Virus record (IMG/VR): IMGVR_UViG_3300010373_000015
Coordinates: 1-44,158 of that record
Length of the DNA: 44,158 bases
Direction: 5' to 3' (one strand)
From: a virus
Part shown: positions 29,612 through 38,122 of the stretch, piece after piece
Numbering within the stretch: the stretch's first letter is position 1
Layout: each line of letters begins with the position of its first letter
Notes under the pieces: model-generated
What the model was told of the DNA's origin: nothing
Databases searched by the model: none
Seen by the model: only the letters and a program-made list of their open reading frames with translations
Translations under genes and position numbers: made by a program

Positions 29612-29995
29612 ATGGGAATCAGGGTCGTTGTCACAGGCGGTCGGCACTACGCCGACCGGGAGGCCATCTATGCCATCCTCGACGCACTCGATGCGCAGTA
29701 CGGCATAGACGAGCTGGCGCACGGCGCGTGTCCCTACGGAGGTGCTGACATCTTGGCCGAGGATTGGGCCAAGGCTAGAGAGGTTCCCTACCGGGGGTAT
29801 CCGGCCAAGTTCAAGCGGACTGGACAGAAGTCCGCTGGTCCACTCAGGAACATCTTCATGCTGGACGACTTCAAGCCTGACCTAGTAGTCGCACTGCCTG
29901 GCGGCACCGGAACGGCCCACTGCTGCTCGGTGGCTATCCAGCGCGATATTCGCGTCACCGGCCCAGGACAGCCGGCACGGGTGGCAGGTGCCTGA
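29612..29995 (+). CDS. SLOG-family (DUF2493-like) protein (127 aa)
   Basis: ATG 29612 has AAGGAGAG upstream; longer frames lack a ribosome site. The Rossmann-like opening VVVTGGRHYADREAIYAILD, then LAHGACPYGGADILAEDWAK and DLVVALPGGTGTA, match the SLOG/DprA-like DUF2493 group, which binds or processes nucleotides and ADP-ribose derivatives. Its stop shares a base with the NADAR gene, a pairing predicted to act in NAD or ADP-ribose metabolism. It is the first gene of the integrase operon, hence possibly expressed in the lysogen. Confidence 0.82.
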   Translation: MGIRVVVTGGRHYADREAIYAILDALDAQYGIDELAHGACPYGGADILAEDWAKAREVPYRGYPAKFKRTGQKSAGPLRNIFMLDDFKPDLVVALPGGTGTAHCCSVAIQRDIRVTGPGQPARVAGA

Positions 29996-30426
29996 TGATC
30001 GACAGCTTTAGTGGTGAGTACAGCTTCCTCAGTAACTTCTATGCGGTGCCCCCATTTCTAGCCCTGGATGATGGCATCCAGTACCCAACCGTCGAGCACT
30101 ACTTCCAGGCGCACAAAGCCCTCGACCTGGATGTTCGCGCCCTGGTAGCTGCCGCACGGACGGCAGCCCAAGCCAAGTCCCTCGGCCGGAGCCTCCGCCT
30201 CAGGCCTGACTGGGAGGGCGTCAAGCTGGATGTAATGCGGTACGCCCTGGCGCACAAGTTCGCCGAGCGCACTTTCCTGGCGCAGCAACTGTGTCAGACC
30301 GGCGACGCCTACCTCCGTGAAGGCAATTACTGGGGCGACAGATATTGGGGATTCAGCCAAGGCCAGGGCCAGAACTGGCTCGGACACTTACTTATGGCCC
30401 GCCGCGCCGAGCTGGTGAGTACCTGA
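29995..30426 (+). CDS. NADAR-family (YbiA-like) ADP-ribose glycosidase (143 aa)
   Basis: It matches NADAR throughout: FSGEYSFLSNFYAVPPF, then YPTVEHYFQAHKALD, AKSLGRSLRLRPDWEGVKLD, the EGNYWGDRYWGFSQGQGQNW motif and WLGHLLMARRAELV. NADAR enzymes hydrolyse N-glycosidic bonds, including ADP-ribose on guanine made by DarT1-like toxins. Coupled after the SLOG gene by TGATG. A role against host ADP-ribosylation or NAD-depleting defence is likely but inferred. It overlaps the integrase start by one base. Confidence 0.9.
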   Translation: MIDSFSGEYSFLSNFYAVPPFLALDDGIQYPTVEHYFQAHKALDLDVRALVAAARTAAQAKSLGRSLRLRPDWEGVKLDVMRYALAHKFAERTFLAQQLCQTGDAYLREGNYWGDRYWGFSQGQGQNWLGHLLMARRAELVST

Positions 30427-31538
30427 TGCCTCGCCGCAACGAGAACATCCGCCTACTAGATGCAGCCGCTCGCTATCAGGAGCGCATCGAGAACGAGGGG
30501 CAGGCTGCCGCGAGCATCAAGACGGCTCACTACGCACTGCGCCGCATGGCGCGTGCCATGGCGACCACCCGAGAGCCGAACCCTTGGCTGCACCTGATTA
30601 CCGATGCAGACATGGACACGTACTGCTTCGGTCCTGAGGGCATCCGCCGTGGCATCGGCTCGGTGAGCTTCAACCGCTACCGCTCAGTACTCAAGGTGTT
30701 CTTCGAGTACTGCCTTCTCATGCGCTGGATAGACCGGAACCCGATGGATGCCGTTCCTAGAGCCAGAGCCGACACGCCTGTCGCTCCGCTCATGCTGAGC
30801 GCCATCGAACTCACGCAACTGCTAGAGCACGCCGAGACGCCGATGGAGCGCATCGCGCTCAGCGTCGGCATGAACACTGGCCTTCGTTCCAACGACGTTC
30901 GGCACCTGACGGTCTTCGACGCGAACATGGCAACCGGAGAGTTGCAGACTGAGATCCGCAAGACCCACAAGCTGGACATCAAGCCGATCACGATGGAGCT
31001 GCATGCAGAGTTGATGCGCTGGTTCGAGGCGTACGCCCAGTACGCCGGCCTCGATAACGTGGCCGACCTCCCCGGTGACTGGCTGCTCATCCCGAGCTAC
31101 CACTACACACCGCGAGCCATCGGCAAGGGGCGCGTCGATCGGGGCGAGCCCTGCGTCATCCTTCGCCCGCACCAAGTGACTACCAAGCCCTGGCGTCTGG
31201 TCCAGCGCCCGCTGGCCCGAATGGGCTTCCCGACCTATGGCACAGGCTTCCACACCCTGCGTCGGTCCAGCGCTCGTGCGCTGTTCGAGCTACTACGTGC
31301 TGAGGATGACGGCGGCAGGGATCACGCCCTGATGGTCGTGAAGGCGTTCCTGAACCATGCCCACACGTCCCAGACGGAGCATTACCTGAGACTCGACCAG
31401 GAAAGGACGATCAGGGATACGCTTCTGCGTGACCGATCCTTCTTGCCCGCACTAGCCGAAGTCGAGCAAGCCCGGATCGGCAACCAACCTGAACCCGTCG
31501 CTCGCTTGGACGAGCGCCGAAGGGAGCAAAGTGCGTGA
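30426..31538 (+). CDS. int: Tyrosine integrase (370 aa)
   Basis: ATG 30426 is coupled to the NADAR stop (TGATG). The catalytic set is complete: Arg154 in NTGLRSNDV, a beta-hairpin Lys near 179-182, HTLRR with His276 and Arg279, NHAHTS with His311, and Tyr320 in EHYLRL. A core-binding helical domain occupies residues 20-110. The extreme N-terminus is short, so any arm-binding domain is small. It integrates the genome, probably with the phage mIHF homologue as bending partner. The candidate attP lies 0.9 kb upstream. Confidence 0.95.
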   Translation: MPRRNENIRLLDAAARYQERIENEGQAAASIKTAHYALRRMARAMATTREPNPWLHLITDADMDTYCFGPEGIRRGIGSVSFNRYRSVLKVFFEYCLLMRWIDRNPMDAVPRARADTPVAPLMLSAIELTQLLEHAETPMERIALSVGMNTGLRSNDVRHLTVFDANMATGELQTEIRKTHKLDIKPITMELHAELMRWFEAYAQYAGLDNVADLPGDWLLIPSYHYTPRAIGKGRVDRGEPCVILRPHQVTTKPWRLVQRPLARMGFPTYGTGFHTLRRSSARALFELLRAEDDGGRDHALMVVKAFLNHAHTSQTEHYLRLDQERTIRDTLLRDRSFLPALAEVEQARIGNQPEPVARLDERRREQSA

Positions 31539-31731
31539 AGTGCTGATTCGCTGCGACGTGTGCGGCGAGGGCGATACACAGGCATACACCGTAAACTCCC
31601 CCGACGGCAGTTGGTCCAACGATCTGTGCTCCAAGCACGCCGAACCGCTGCGCAAGCTGCAAGCCAAGGGCACACCAATAGGTGAGACCCGCAGTACCGC
31701 CAACTTGGTAGACCGAGTGAGGATCAAGTGA
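31531..31731 (+). CDS. Small zinc-ribbon protein after integrase (66 aa)
   Basis: GTG 31531 has AGGGAG upstream and overlaps the integrase end by eight bases. IRCDVCGEGDTQAY, then LCSKHAEPLRKLQ, provides Cys-x2-Cys and Cys-x2-His, a treble-clef-like zinc site. Its position suggests a recombination directionality factor or a regulator, but excisionases normally show a winged helix, which I do not see. Confidence 0.7.
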   Translation: MREVLIRCDVCGEGDTQAYTVNSPDGSWSNDLCSKHAEPLRKLQAKGTPIGETRSTANLVDRVRIK

Positions 31732-31892
31732 TGATGCAGTTCGCACGCCTGTGGTTCCTGATCGGAACCGGCATTGCCGTAGCTGTGGGGATCGTCCATC
31801 CGCCAGCCTTCGGAGTTATCGAGTTCTTCGCCCTGCTGGGCGGTGTCGTATGGCTGATCGGACGGGTAGGTCTACGCAAGCACAAGACGTAA
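31731..31892 (+). CDS. Small two-span membrane protein (53 aa)
   Basis: ATG 31731 overlaps the previous TGA, with TAA at 31890. The peptide has two hydrophobic spans (WFLIGTGIAVAVGIV and FFALLGGVVWLIG) with a basic tail. In the integrase operon of a prophage such a protein could change the membrane or exclude superinfecting phages; that is a guess. Confidence 0.65.
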   Translation: MMQFARLWFLIGTGIAVAVGIVHPPAFGVIEFFALLGGVVWLIGRVGLRKHKT

Positions 31893-31914
31893 GTAGGCTT
31901 GCAAGTAGAATGCA

Positions 31915-31966
31915 AAAAGAGCCGTCCCAGAGCCTGGGGTATACCCAAGTACCGGGACGGCCTTTT
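31915..31966. terminator. Bidirectional terminator between integrase and late operons
   Basis: GCCGTCCC (31921-31928) pairs with GGGACGGC (31954-31961). CCTTTT follows on plus and TCTTTTTGC on minus, both good U-tracts. It ends the integrase operon and the late operon. The loop contains GGGGTATACCCAAGTACC, which recurs at 42595-42612. A second hairpin, CTCAGA...TCTGAG, follows near 31981-32012. Confidence 0.88.
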
Positions 31967-32049
31967 CGTGCCTCTGCGTGGCTCTCAGACCCCTTTACGG
32001 GGCACTCTGAGCTACCACCACCAGTCGTTCCTCACCATGTTCACCACCC

Positions 32050-32358
32050 TTAGATCGTCACGGACGGATCAGGTGCCAGATCCAAACCGGTTCCAAGCCT
32101 GGCAACCTCGGCGTCTATCAGCGCCTGCACCTTGGCTGATGGTGTGACGAACCGCCGAACGAGGAAGCCGAGTCCTGCAATCAGGACGGCAGTGGCGAAG
32201 CTGATCGTCTGCTGGGCGACAGCGGACGCCTGCGTAGAGCTGATGACGCCGTGCGTCACGAGCAACGTCAGCACGTAGCCGACACTGGCCGCTGCCAGAT
32301 GGGCAGCAATGACGGGCTCAGCCTTCACGAGCGAGTTGCTCGCCGGTGCTGTGCTCAC
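32050..32358 (-). CDS. Putative holin (102 aa)
   Basis: GTG 32358 overlaps the lysin stop (GTGA). Two membrane segments (about residues 20-42, HLAAASVGYVLTLLVTHGVI, and 52-72, ISFATAVLIAGLGFLVRRFV) with a charged C-terminus fit a small class II holin. It is the last gene of the late operon, just before the terminator. Holins permeabilise the membrane to release or activate the lysin. Confidence 0.7.
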   Translation of the reverse strand: MSTAPASNSLVKAEPVIAAHLAAASVGYVLTLLVTHGVISSTQASAVAQQTISFATAVLIAGLGFLVRRFVTPSAKVQALIDAEVARLGTGLDLAPDPSVTI

Positions 32359-33185
32359 TTCGCCGCCAGTTGGATGTGCGCCGCGATCGCCTGAGCGAGC
32401 GCTACCGGGTCGATGCCGCCCGCCTTGACGGAAGCGGCGAGAGTGTCCACCTGGGCACGCAGGGCGTTCAGCCCTTGCCCGATGGAGTGGATGGAGTCCG
32501 GGTGAGTCGCATTGCCCCAGATCTGAATCTGGGCGAGAGTCTGCTCCAGCGCTCCAACTGCGTTCAGCTTGTCGAGAATCCCGATCACTACCGGGTCTTT
32601 TGGGTCAAGTGCCATGTCTGCCCCTTGCTTCCAGGAGCCGATATCGGCCTGGAGTAGTTCGTCAACGTCAGCCCCGTGGCTGAAGACCTGATCGCCGGTC
32701 TGGAAGATGTGGCCGGCCTTGTGTCCGTAGGACCAAGCGGCGGTCGTCCAGCCGTACTGGGCCATGCCGGCCGCTAGCGCTCCGGTGACTACGTAGTAGG
32801 AGCCGTACACGCCCAGGGCGTACCGCCCCGACATTCCGGCCTTGCACCCCTGGAGGTAGCTAGCGACTACGGCAGGGAACTTGCCCACCGTGTCGTAGTC
32901 CACTGAGAAGTAGATGGCGATGCCGCCTGGAGCCTGGAGGGCGGCAGCGGCGTCAGCCGCTGCCTTGCCATCCTTCAGGCCTTGGGCGTAGCCGCCCTGA
33001 GCGTTGGTCGCGTTCTGCTCGAAGTTCAGCAGGATGTCGAGTCCCGCTGCGAAGAGTAAGTCTCGCTCGGTTGCGGTAAGGGCTTTGCCTTGTCCGGTCA
33101 GATACCGGCAGACGCCCGCATAGCCAGCCGCCTTGATGGCGGTAGGGCTAGGGCGGGCAAACGAATAGTCAACCCAGAGAGTCAC
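32355..33185 (-). CDS. Endolysin with Rv2525c-like glycoside-hydrolase domain (DUF1906)
   Basis: GTG 33185 follows the upstream stop by one base. Residues 1-200 match the DUF1906/Rv2525c TIM-barrel: WVDYSFARPSP at the start, AGVCRYLTG, NFEQNATNAQGGYAQG and IYFSVDYD with acidic active-site candidates Asp6, a central Glu and Asp. The C-terminal 70 residues are helical and could target the cell wall. It sits between two membrane proteins in the lysis cassette, so peptidoglycan or arabinogalactan cleavage is likely. Confidence 0.85.
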   Translation of the reverse strand: MTLWVDYSFARPSPTAIKAAGYAGVCRYLTGQGKALTATERDLLFAAGLDILLNFEQNATNAQGGYAQGLKDGKAAADAAAALQAPGGIAIYFSVDYDTVGKFPAVVASYLQGCKAGMSGRYALGVYGSYYVVTGALAAGMAQYGWTTAAWSYGHKAGHIFQTGDQVFSHGADVDELLQADIGSWKQGADMALDPKDPVVIGILDKLNAVGALEQTLAQIQIWGNATHPDSIHSIGQGLNALRAQVDTLAASVKAGGIDPVALAQAIAAHIQLAAK

Positions 33186-33186
33186 G

Positions 33187-33498
33187 TCAGCCGCCGTGCG
33201 TGGAAATGAAGAGCGTTATCACCAGGCCAATGACAGTGGCCAGGGCCACCACGGATGCCCAGAACGCAGACCGGCTACTTACGAGCCGCTGGGCATGGTC
33301 GCCATCTGTCGTTCGTGCTGTCTCCAGGGCGACGATCTTCTGTCCATGCTCGCTCACGGTGTTCCGTAGCTCAGTGAGGCCCTGCGAGTGCAGAGCCTGC
33401 ACGGCCAGGGATGTGTCGAGCTTGCCGTCGATCTTCGTCACTGCTACGAGCAGTGCCGTCATCGGATCGGGACTGATCGGTGAGGAGTCTTCGGACAT
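33187..33498 (-). CDS. XhlA-like membrane protein of lysis cassette (103 aa)
   Basis: I chose ATG 33498; longer frames run antisense to the lipoprotein start. A coiled-coil region (VAVTKIDGKLDTSLAVQALH onward, with LRNTVSEHGQKIVALETA) is followed by one C-terminal membrane span, WASVVALATVIGLVITLFIS. That is the layout of XhlA-type holin partners. It precedes lysin and holin. No Shine-Dalgarno is obvious at this start. Confidence 0.65.
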   Translation of the reverse strand: MSEDSSPISPDPMTALLVAVTKIDGKLDTSLAVQALHSQGLTELRNTVSEHGQKIVALETARTTDGDHAQRLVSSRSAFWASVVALATVIGLVITLFISTHGG

Positions 33499-33529
33499 TG
33501 GGTTGGTATCACTTCCGCTACGTGCGCCG

Positions 33530-33550
33530 CTAGGGCTACACTTGCTTGTA
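33530..33550 (+). promoter_or_regulatory. Leaderless-type promoter of the lipoprotein gene
   Basis: TACACT ends seven bases before ATG 33550 and there is no ribosome site, as in leaderless actinobacterial messages. The -35 is weak (TTCCGC at 18 bp). It faces away from the late operon. Confidence 0.45.
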
Positions 33551-34284
33551 TGCGTAGATTGCTTGCCTTCATGCTTCTGGCCGGTCTGGCCTTGTTTTCT
33601 GGCTGCACAGGCAATGCGCAACCTGCGCCTGTTGCGCCGCCACACACTGCGATTCAGCAGTCAGTGGCCAGCGCTGGATGCACTGCCCAGACGCCGACAA
33701 CAGCCCGTGGTTACACCACACTCTGGAGCAAGCTGCCAGTCACCCAATGGGGCGGGGGCGATGTGTCGATCTCTGTCAAGATCGGCGCTCGCACCGTTTG
33801 GCTGTACGGCGACACTCTCTCCACTGGCCGCTTCGAGCACTCGACGGCGATTGTCCAGACGGCCGGTTGCTTGCACGTCTCGCACGGAGGTGCGCAACTG
33901 CTACCCAACAGCGGCTTGTCGTGGTACTGGATAGCTGCTGCAAGTGCTGACGGACCTACGGACGTGAAGATCCTGGCTGAGTCTGTGCATCGCACAGGTT
34001 CAGGAGTTTGGAGCTTCGCCGTAGGCACGTCGCGCTATGCGCTAGCCAGCCTGAACAGCGCTGGCGACCTGACGTTCAGCCACTGGCTCACCAGTTCAGC
34101 CACACCAGCCAAGCCGGTAGGCACTCTGCTTCGAGTCGGCTATGGCCACCTTGAGTACGGCCAGGTGGTGCACCATGACATCCGCCTAGCGGATGGGCAC
34201 TACTTGCTCACCATCTGCCAGAACTGGGATGACGGAAAGACGCATCCCTTGCAGGCCTACGCGCCGATCTTCGGCGAGGCTTAG
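33550..34284 (+). CDS. Secreted lipoprotein, candidate moron (244 aa)
   Basis: MRRLLAFMLLAGLALFSGCT is a lipoprotein signal with lipobox Cys19. The mature part is beta-rich, with VWLYGDTLSTGRFEHST, a motif resembling WLYGDT in DUF4185/propeller-type glycosidase families, and repeated blade-like strands. It is the only plus-strand gene in the late module and its stop overlaps that of the convergent 97-aa gene. A gene with its own promoter placed against late transcription is typical of lysogenic-conversion morons; superinfection exclusion at the cell surface is a plausible role. No catalytic residues are clear. Confidence 0.72.
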   Translation: MRRLLAFMLLAGLALFSGCTGNAQPAPVAPPHTAIQQSVASAGCTAQTPTTARGYTTLWSKLPVTQWGGGDVSISVKIGARTVWLYGDTLSTGRFEHSTAIVQTAGCLHVSHGGAQLLPNSGLSWYWIAAASADGPTDVKILAESVHRTGSGVWSFAVGTSRYALASLNSAGDLTFSHWLTSSATPAKPVGTLLRVGYGHLEYGQVVHHDIRLADGHYLLTICQNWDDGKTHPLQAYAPIFGEA

Positions 34285-34574
34285 ATCAGGGTTCCCGGCG
34301 ACCATGACGGGTCTGCCGGCGTAAGTGCATGAGCGGTGATATCCGCTATCAAGCTGGCGTCACTTACCTTGGTCGGACGGCTGTAGTACATAACTCCACC
34401 GTCCGGTGAGGGGTCACAGGCACTTACGTCTGGCAGGCTCATGCCTGGGGACAGCACGTTGAACCACGTACCGCCCTGGCGGTAGACCGTGGTGCTTGTC
34501 GGGATCGACACTCGCAGGCCACGACCGGCTATAACGATCACGTTCTGCCACTGCGGCGGACTAAAGATTGTCAC
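34281..34574 (-). CDS. Small tail-region protein (97 aa)
   Basis: ATG 34574 overlaps the stop of the nozzle-like gene (ATGA) and its end overlaps the converging lipoprotein gene. The sequence is beta-rich with VIVIAGRGLRVSIPTSTTVY, suggesting a small tail-tip or fibre-associated beta-sandwich. No family is recognised. Confidence 0.65.
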   Translation of the reverse strand: MTIFSPPQWQNVIVIAGRGLRVSIPTSTTVYRQGGTWFNVLSPGMSLPDVSACDPSPDGGVMYYSRPTKVSDASLIADITAHALTPADPSWSPGTLI

Positions 34575-37132
34575 GCGGTGCTCCGCAGCTTGAACGTGAT
34601 CCAGCCACCGAAGTCATCCTCGATCGTCGGACGAGCGAATGACTGGTATTGGATCTGATCGATGACCACAGCTTCGGAGACGGCACCAAAGTTGGTGAAC
34701 TCCACGAAGGTGACCTCATCCCCGACTGCCTCCATGTCCAGCACGTTCTGGTACCGCTGGCGCGGTTGAACCGGGTCTGTCACTTCGAGACCGAAACGGT
34801 CGATCTCGTCAGTGAAGCAGCTCCCGGTTACCTGGATGATGTGCTGGCGCTTCGGCGCAGGCAGCGCCTTCACCTGATAGCTGTCCAGACTGACGGACGA
34901 ACCGATCAGTGCGAACTGCAACTGAATCCACTCGTGCAGTCCTGCTGGTAGCAGGAACTCTCCGGGATCGTCAGTGCCGGTCAGGAAGCCGTAAGTACCC
35001 AGGTTCTGGTCGCTCACCCCAAAGGGGGTGATGCCCGTTATCTGGATCTCGGCGTTAGACAGGGAGCCGTGCAGGCGACCTCGCTTGAACAGCTTCATCT
35101 CTGCGGTGTCATACCGAATGCGGGACGTGCGCAGCCATGCTGCACCGTCCGAGCCTGGACCGTTGCCCTCGACGTGAATGCCTTCCGGTGTCACGAAGAC
35201 GATCCGGTTAGCCGCTGGCAGGATGGCCAGTCCGGTCACCGCACCCAGTCCGGTCGGTGCCGATGTCGGAGGCCTAAGGTCAGGCGCGTAGGCATTGCGT
35301 CCTGCGGTATCTGTCACCATCGACAGGTCGAGCCGTACGAGGCCAGTCTTTCCGTCAGCCTGTTGGTTCGTGTAGCTGCCATAGACGAAACGATCGCGCG
35401 TTGCTAGCGCAAGCACCGGCTTGCTCGTAGTGACGGACGGCGGGTTCAGAACCAGGGCACCCGTGTAGGTGTCGAAGGTGCCAATGCGAATGCCGCGAGT
35501 AGAGCCGATCGACAGGAACGAGCCGATCACTTCGCCCATCGAGAGCACTAGCTCGCCGGCTGGGAATTGAGCGACCGTCACGCCACCCGACAGGAATGGC
35601 GTACCGCCTGACGTGTCGAGCGTGAAGCTCAGGATCGAGGACTGACCGCCGACGTAGCCTGCGGCGTAGATACCCGTTGGTGCCTCTGTAATGGCCGTCC
35701 AGAGCCAGTTAGCCACTGGGTGGCTATATCTAGGGGTAGGCAGTGCGGTGTGCGCAGTGGCGTTGGCATTCAGCTCGTAGAGCTTGCCCGCAATGCAGCC
35801 GACAAGCCGAGCCTTGGCCCAGCCGGCAATGCCGAGGGCCTGACCGCCAACCGCGACAGGCACGGCGTTGGACGTGCTGAGGTTCGCGGTGCCACTCCAG
35901 GCGTAGGTGTAGCTACTATCCGTTGCCGTTGAGCCGTCGAAGTATGTGCCAACCACGGCACCAACCTCAACCAGCACATCGTCAACGAAGAAGATCTGAC
36001 CAGCGCCAGAGAAGCTGCTATACAGAGCGAAGCTCGTAGATGTGCCCGTAGCCGTGAACGTGCAGCTCAGGCGCTGCCACGAGCCCGTGACGGCAGTAGA
36101 GGTTCCGAACGTGCCGGGACCGAGTGCTTGCACGGTCGGGCAACCGGCATTCAGGTAGACGTACGCAGAGAAGGTGTACGTAAGTCCAGCGACAGTAGTG
36201 ACGCTTATGACGGGACCAGGGAAGCCGCTAGTAAGTGCGCCAGTGCTGGTGACCGACATGGACTTAGCACCGGAATGGAACTGCGCACCGGACTGTGCAA
36301 GTGTCGGCAGTGCTGCGCCCTGCGCCGACCAGCTAGCCGTGCTCGTCTCGAAGTTCGGGTTAGCGCAGAGGTTGGTACGTGGCGAAGCCGTACCCACTCC
36401 GGGCACGTCGTAGATCGGCGTCGGCATGGCAACCGACGTGATCGACCCACTAATGAAGTAGGTCAGGATTCCGGGAACTGAACCGACAGTCGTCAACTGC
36501 AAGACGCCGTAGTAGTGAACGCCATCAGTCGCTAGGGACGTGATGTTGCAGTTCGCCGCACCACCGTAAGTCGGGTCGGTCAGGGCAATGCCAGTGACTG
36601 TAGGTGGCGCATCGGGACCAGCCAGCCATGCTGCCTGATAGAGGTTGCCGTTACCCCCGATGATCGCATAGTCAATGCCGCCCACAGTGGCGGTAACCAT
36701 GCAGGAACTCGTAAAGCCGAAGTTGAAGAACTGAGTATCAGGAAGACGGACTACCGTTCCGGGAGTCCAGACATCGACACCAATGCAGTTGTCGAACCGA
36801 ATGTGGTCGATCTGTTCCTGCTGGTACTGGAACGTGCTTCGCCCGTGCTCCAGGTTGAGCTGACCGGCACCGCCGTGCCAGCTCTCCTGAGACTTGATCC
36901 AGGGAAGCGGCGACAGGCTCTGCTCGCCGGGATCTTGATTGCTGTCAAAGCGCTGAACCGTTGTCGGTTCAGTCTGGCGTACGTACGGAAAGGTCTGGTC
37001 CGTGGCAAGGCGGAAGCCTTGACCGCCGACCATGAAGTCGTAGCCACCTGTATCGACAATGACGGCAGGCTGCTGTCCCGGCTTGCTTACGTACTTAAGC
37101 GGAAGAACAGTAGGAATGGTTGAGATTGGCAT
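34571..37132 (-). CDS. Large tail/nozzle-like protein with inserted carbohydrate-binding-like domain (853 aa)
   Basis: Beta-rich throughout. The first 260 residues and residues about 430-700 contain propeller-like repeats (ATVGGIDYAIIGGNGNLYQA). Between them, residues about 262-420 form a jelly-roll resembling CBM4/9-type modules: NPNFETSTASWSAQG, SYTFSAYVYL-like strands, SWQRLSCTFTATG and IFFVDDVLVEVG. Such tail proteins of short-tailed phages form the nozzle or receptor-binding base. The inserted module probably binds cell-wall glycans. It follows the fibre gene by two bases. Confidence 0.72.
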   Translation of the reverse strand: MPISTIPTVLPLKYVSKPGQQPAVIVDTGGYDFMVGGQGFRLATDQTFPYVRQTEPTTVQRFDSNQDPGEQSLSPLPWIKSQESWHGGAGQLNLEHGRSTFQYQQEQIDHIRFDNCIGVDVWTPGTVVRLPDTQFFNFGFTSSCMVTATVGGIDYAIIGGNGNLYQAAWLAGPDAPPTVTGIALTDPTYGGAANCNITSLATDGVHYYGVLQLTTVGSVPGILTYFISGSITSVAMPTPIYDVPGVGTASPRTNLCANPNFETSTASWSAQGAALPTLAQSGAQFHSGAKSMSVTSTGALTSGFPGPVISVTTVAGLTYTFSAYVYLNAGCPTVQALGPGTFGTSTAVTGSWQRLSCTFTATGTSTSFALYSSFSGAGQIFFVDDVLVEVGAVVGTYFDGSTATDSSYTYAWSGTANLSTSNAVPVAVGGQALGIAGWAKARLVGCIAGKLYELNANATAHTALPTPRYSHPVANWLWTAITEAPTGIYAAGYVGGQSSILSFTLDTSGGTPFLSGGVTVAQFPAGELVLSMGEVIGSFLSIGSTRGIRIGTFDTYTGALVLNPPSVTTSKPVLALATRDRFVYGSYTNQQADGKTGLVRLDLSMVTDTAGRNAYAPDLRPPTSAPTGLGAVTGLAILPAANRIVFVTPEGIHVEGNGPGSDGAAWLRTSRIRYDTAEMKLFKRGRLHGSLSNAEIQITGITPFGVSDQNLGTYGFLTGTDDPGEFLLPAGLHEWIQLQFALIGSSVSLDSYQVKALPAPKRQHIIQVTGSCFTDEIDRFGLEVTDPVQPRQRYQNVLDMEAVGDEVTFVEFTNFGAVSEAVVIDQIQYQSFARPTIEDDFGGWITFKLRSTA

Positions 37133-37134
37133 TA

Positions 37135-38118
37135 TCAGGCCAGGCGTTCGATAGCAATGCTACTGGTGAAGGTGGTCGAGACGTTGGTGTTGATCGCACC
37201 GCCCGAACTCTGGAAGCCCATGACGGACAAAAGATCCCCGGCATTGGCTGCGACAATTACGGTCGCAGTCGGCAAGATGTAGCTACCCGTAACCGATGTG
37301 AAGGGAAGCTGGGCGTACCCGCCCGCCACACCAGCACCATTCAGGCCGATGTCAACGGCACGCTGGCCGGCGGTGTTGCTGGAGAAGAAGACCGTGCCAG
37401 ACACCCTGTATATGCCAGTCGCAGGAACGGCGACTGCTCCAGCGCTAAGGCTCCACGACTCAGGATTTACGACAGCGGTGTCGATGGTGACCACGGTAAA
37501 GGCGCCGTTGGCAAGGCTGCTTACGACGGCCTGCTTGCCATAAAAGAACGCCGTTGAGCGGTTTACGCCAGCCAGGGTCGCCTGGCCAGTAACTGTCAAC
37601 GTGCCGCCGATAGTTTCGTTTCCAGTAACCGCGAGAGCACCACCGACAGTGGCGTTGCCCGTCGTGGAGACGGTGGCCAGGGCGGCAGTCCCCGCTCCGG
37701 TGATTACCGGGGCCGTGATGGCGGGAGTCGTCAGAGTCTTGTTGGTCAGCGTCTGCGCGTCGGTTGTACCGACGACGCTGCCAGAGATTCCATGCACACC
37801 GGTATTAGACGACGTGTGAGCATTGGCCTCATCGAAGTCCTTTGCCACGACGACATGATCGAACGTCGCACCACCGGAGTGAGCGACGCCAGTAGTGCCA
37901 TCCTGGCCACGAACGATCGTGGCAACTGAGCCGACAACGTTGGTGACTGACACAATCTCGGCGTTAGCCGTGCCGATCTCCAGCACTGCGAAGTACGGGA
38001 AGTTGGCCGGCCAACCGGCGAACGTGCCACTTACGGTGGCAGACGTGCCCGAGGATGTCAGCGACACCGACAGGGTGCGCTGGGGCGGCGTATTGGAGTA
38101 GTAGCGCCTTGTCGTCAT
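37135..38118 (-). CDS. Tail fibre/spike with C-terminal C1q/TNF-like domain (327 aa)
   Basis: The N-terminal 95 residues are a beta-domain with IVRGQDGTTGVAHSGG, common to phage fibre attachment regions. Residues 110-190 are collagen-free beta repeats (TTDAQTLTNKTLTTPAITAP, then TVSTTGNATVGGALAVTGNE), a trimeric shaft. The last 130 residues match a C1q/TNF-like trimeric head (VPATGIYRVSGTVFFSSNTA and repeated beta strands). It is a likely receptor-binding protein. Confidence 0.8.
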   Translation of the reverse strand: MTTRRYYSNTPPQRTLSVSLTSSGTSATVSGTFAGWPANFPYFAVLEIGTANAEIVSVTNVVGSVATIVRGQDGTTGVAHSGGATFDHVVVAKDFDEANAHTSSNTGVHGISGSVVGTTDAQTLTNKTLTTPAITAPVITGAGTAALATVSTTGNATVGGALAVTGNETIGGTLTVTGQATLAGVNRSTAFFYGKQAVVSSLANGAFTVVTIDTAVVNPESWSLSAGAVAVPATGIYRVSGTVFFSSNTAGQRAVDIGLNGAGVAGGYAQLPFTSVTGSYILPTATVIVAANAGDLLSVMGFQSSGGAINTNVSTTFTSSIAIERLA

Positions 38119-38122
38119 TGGC

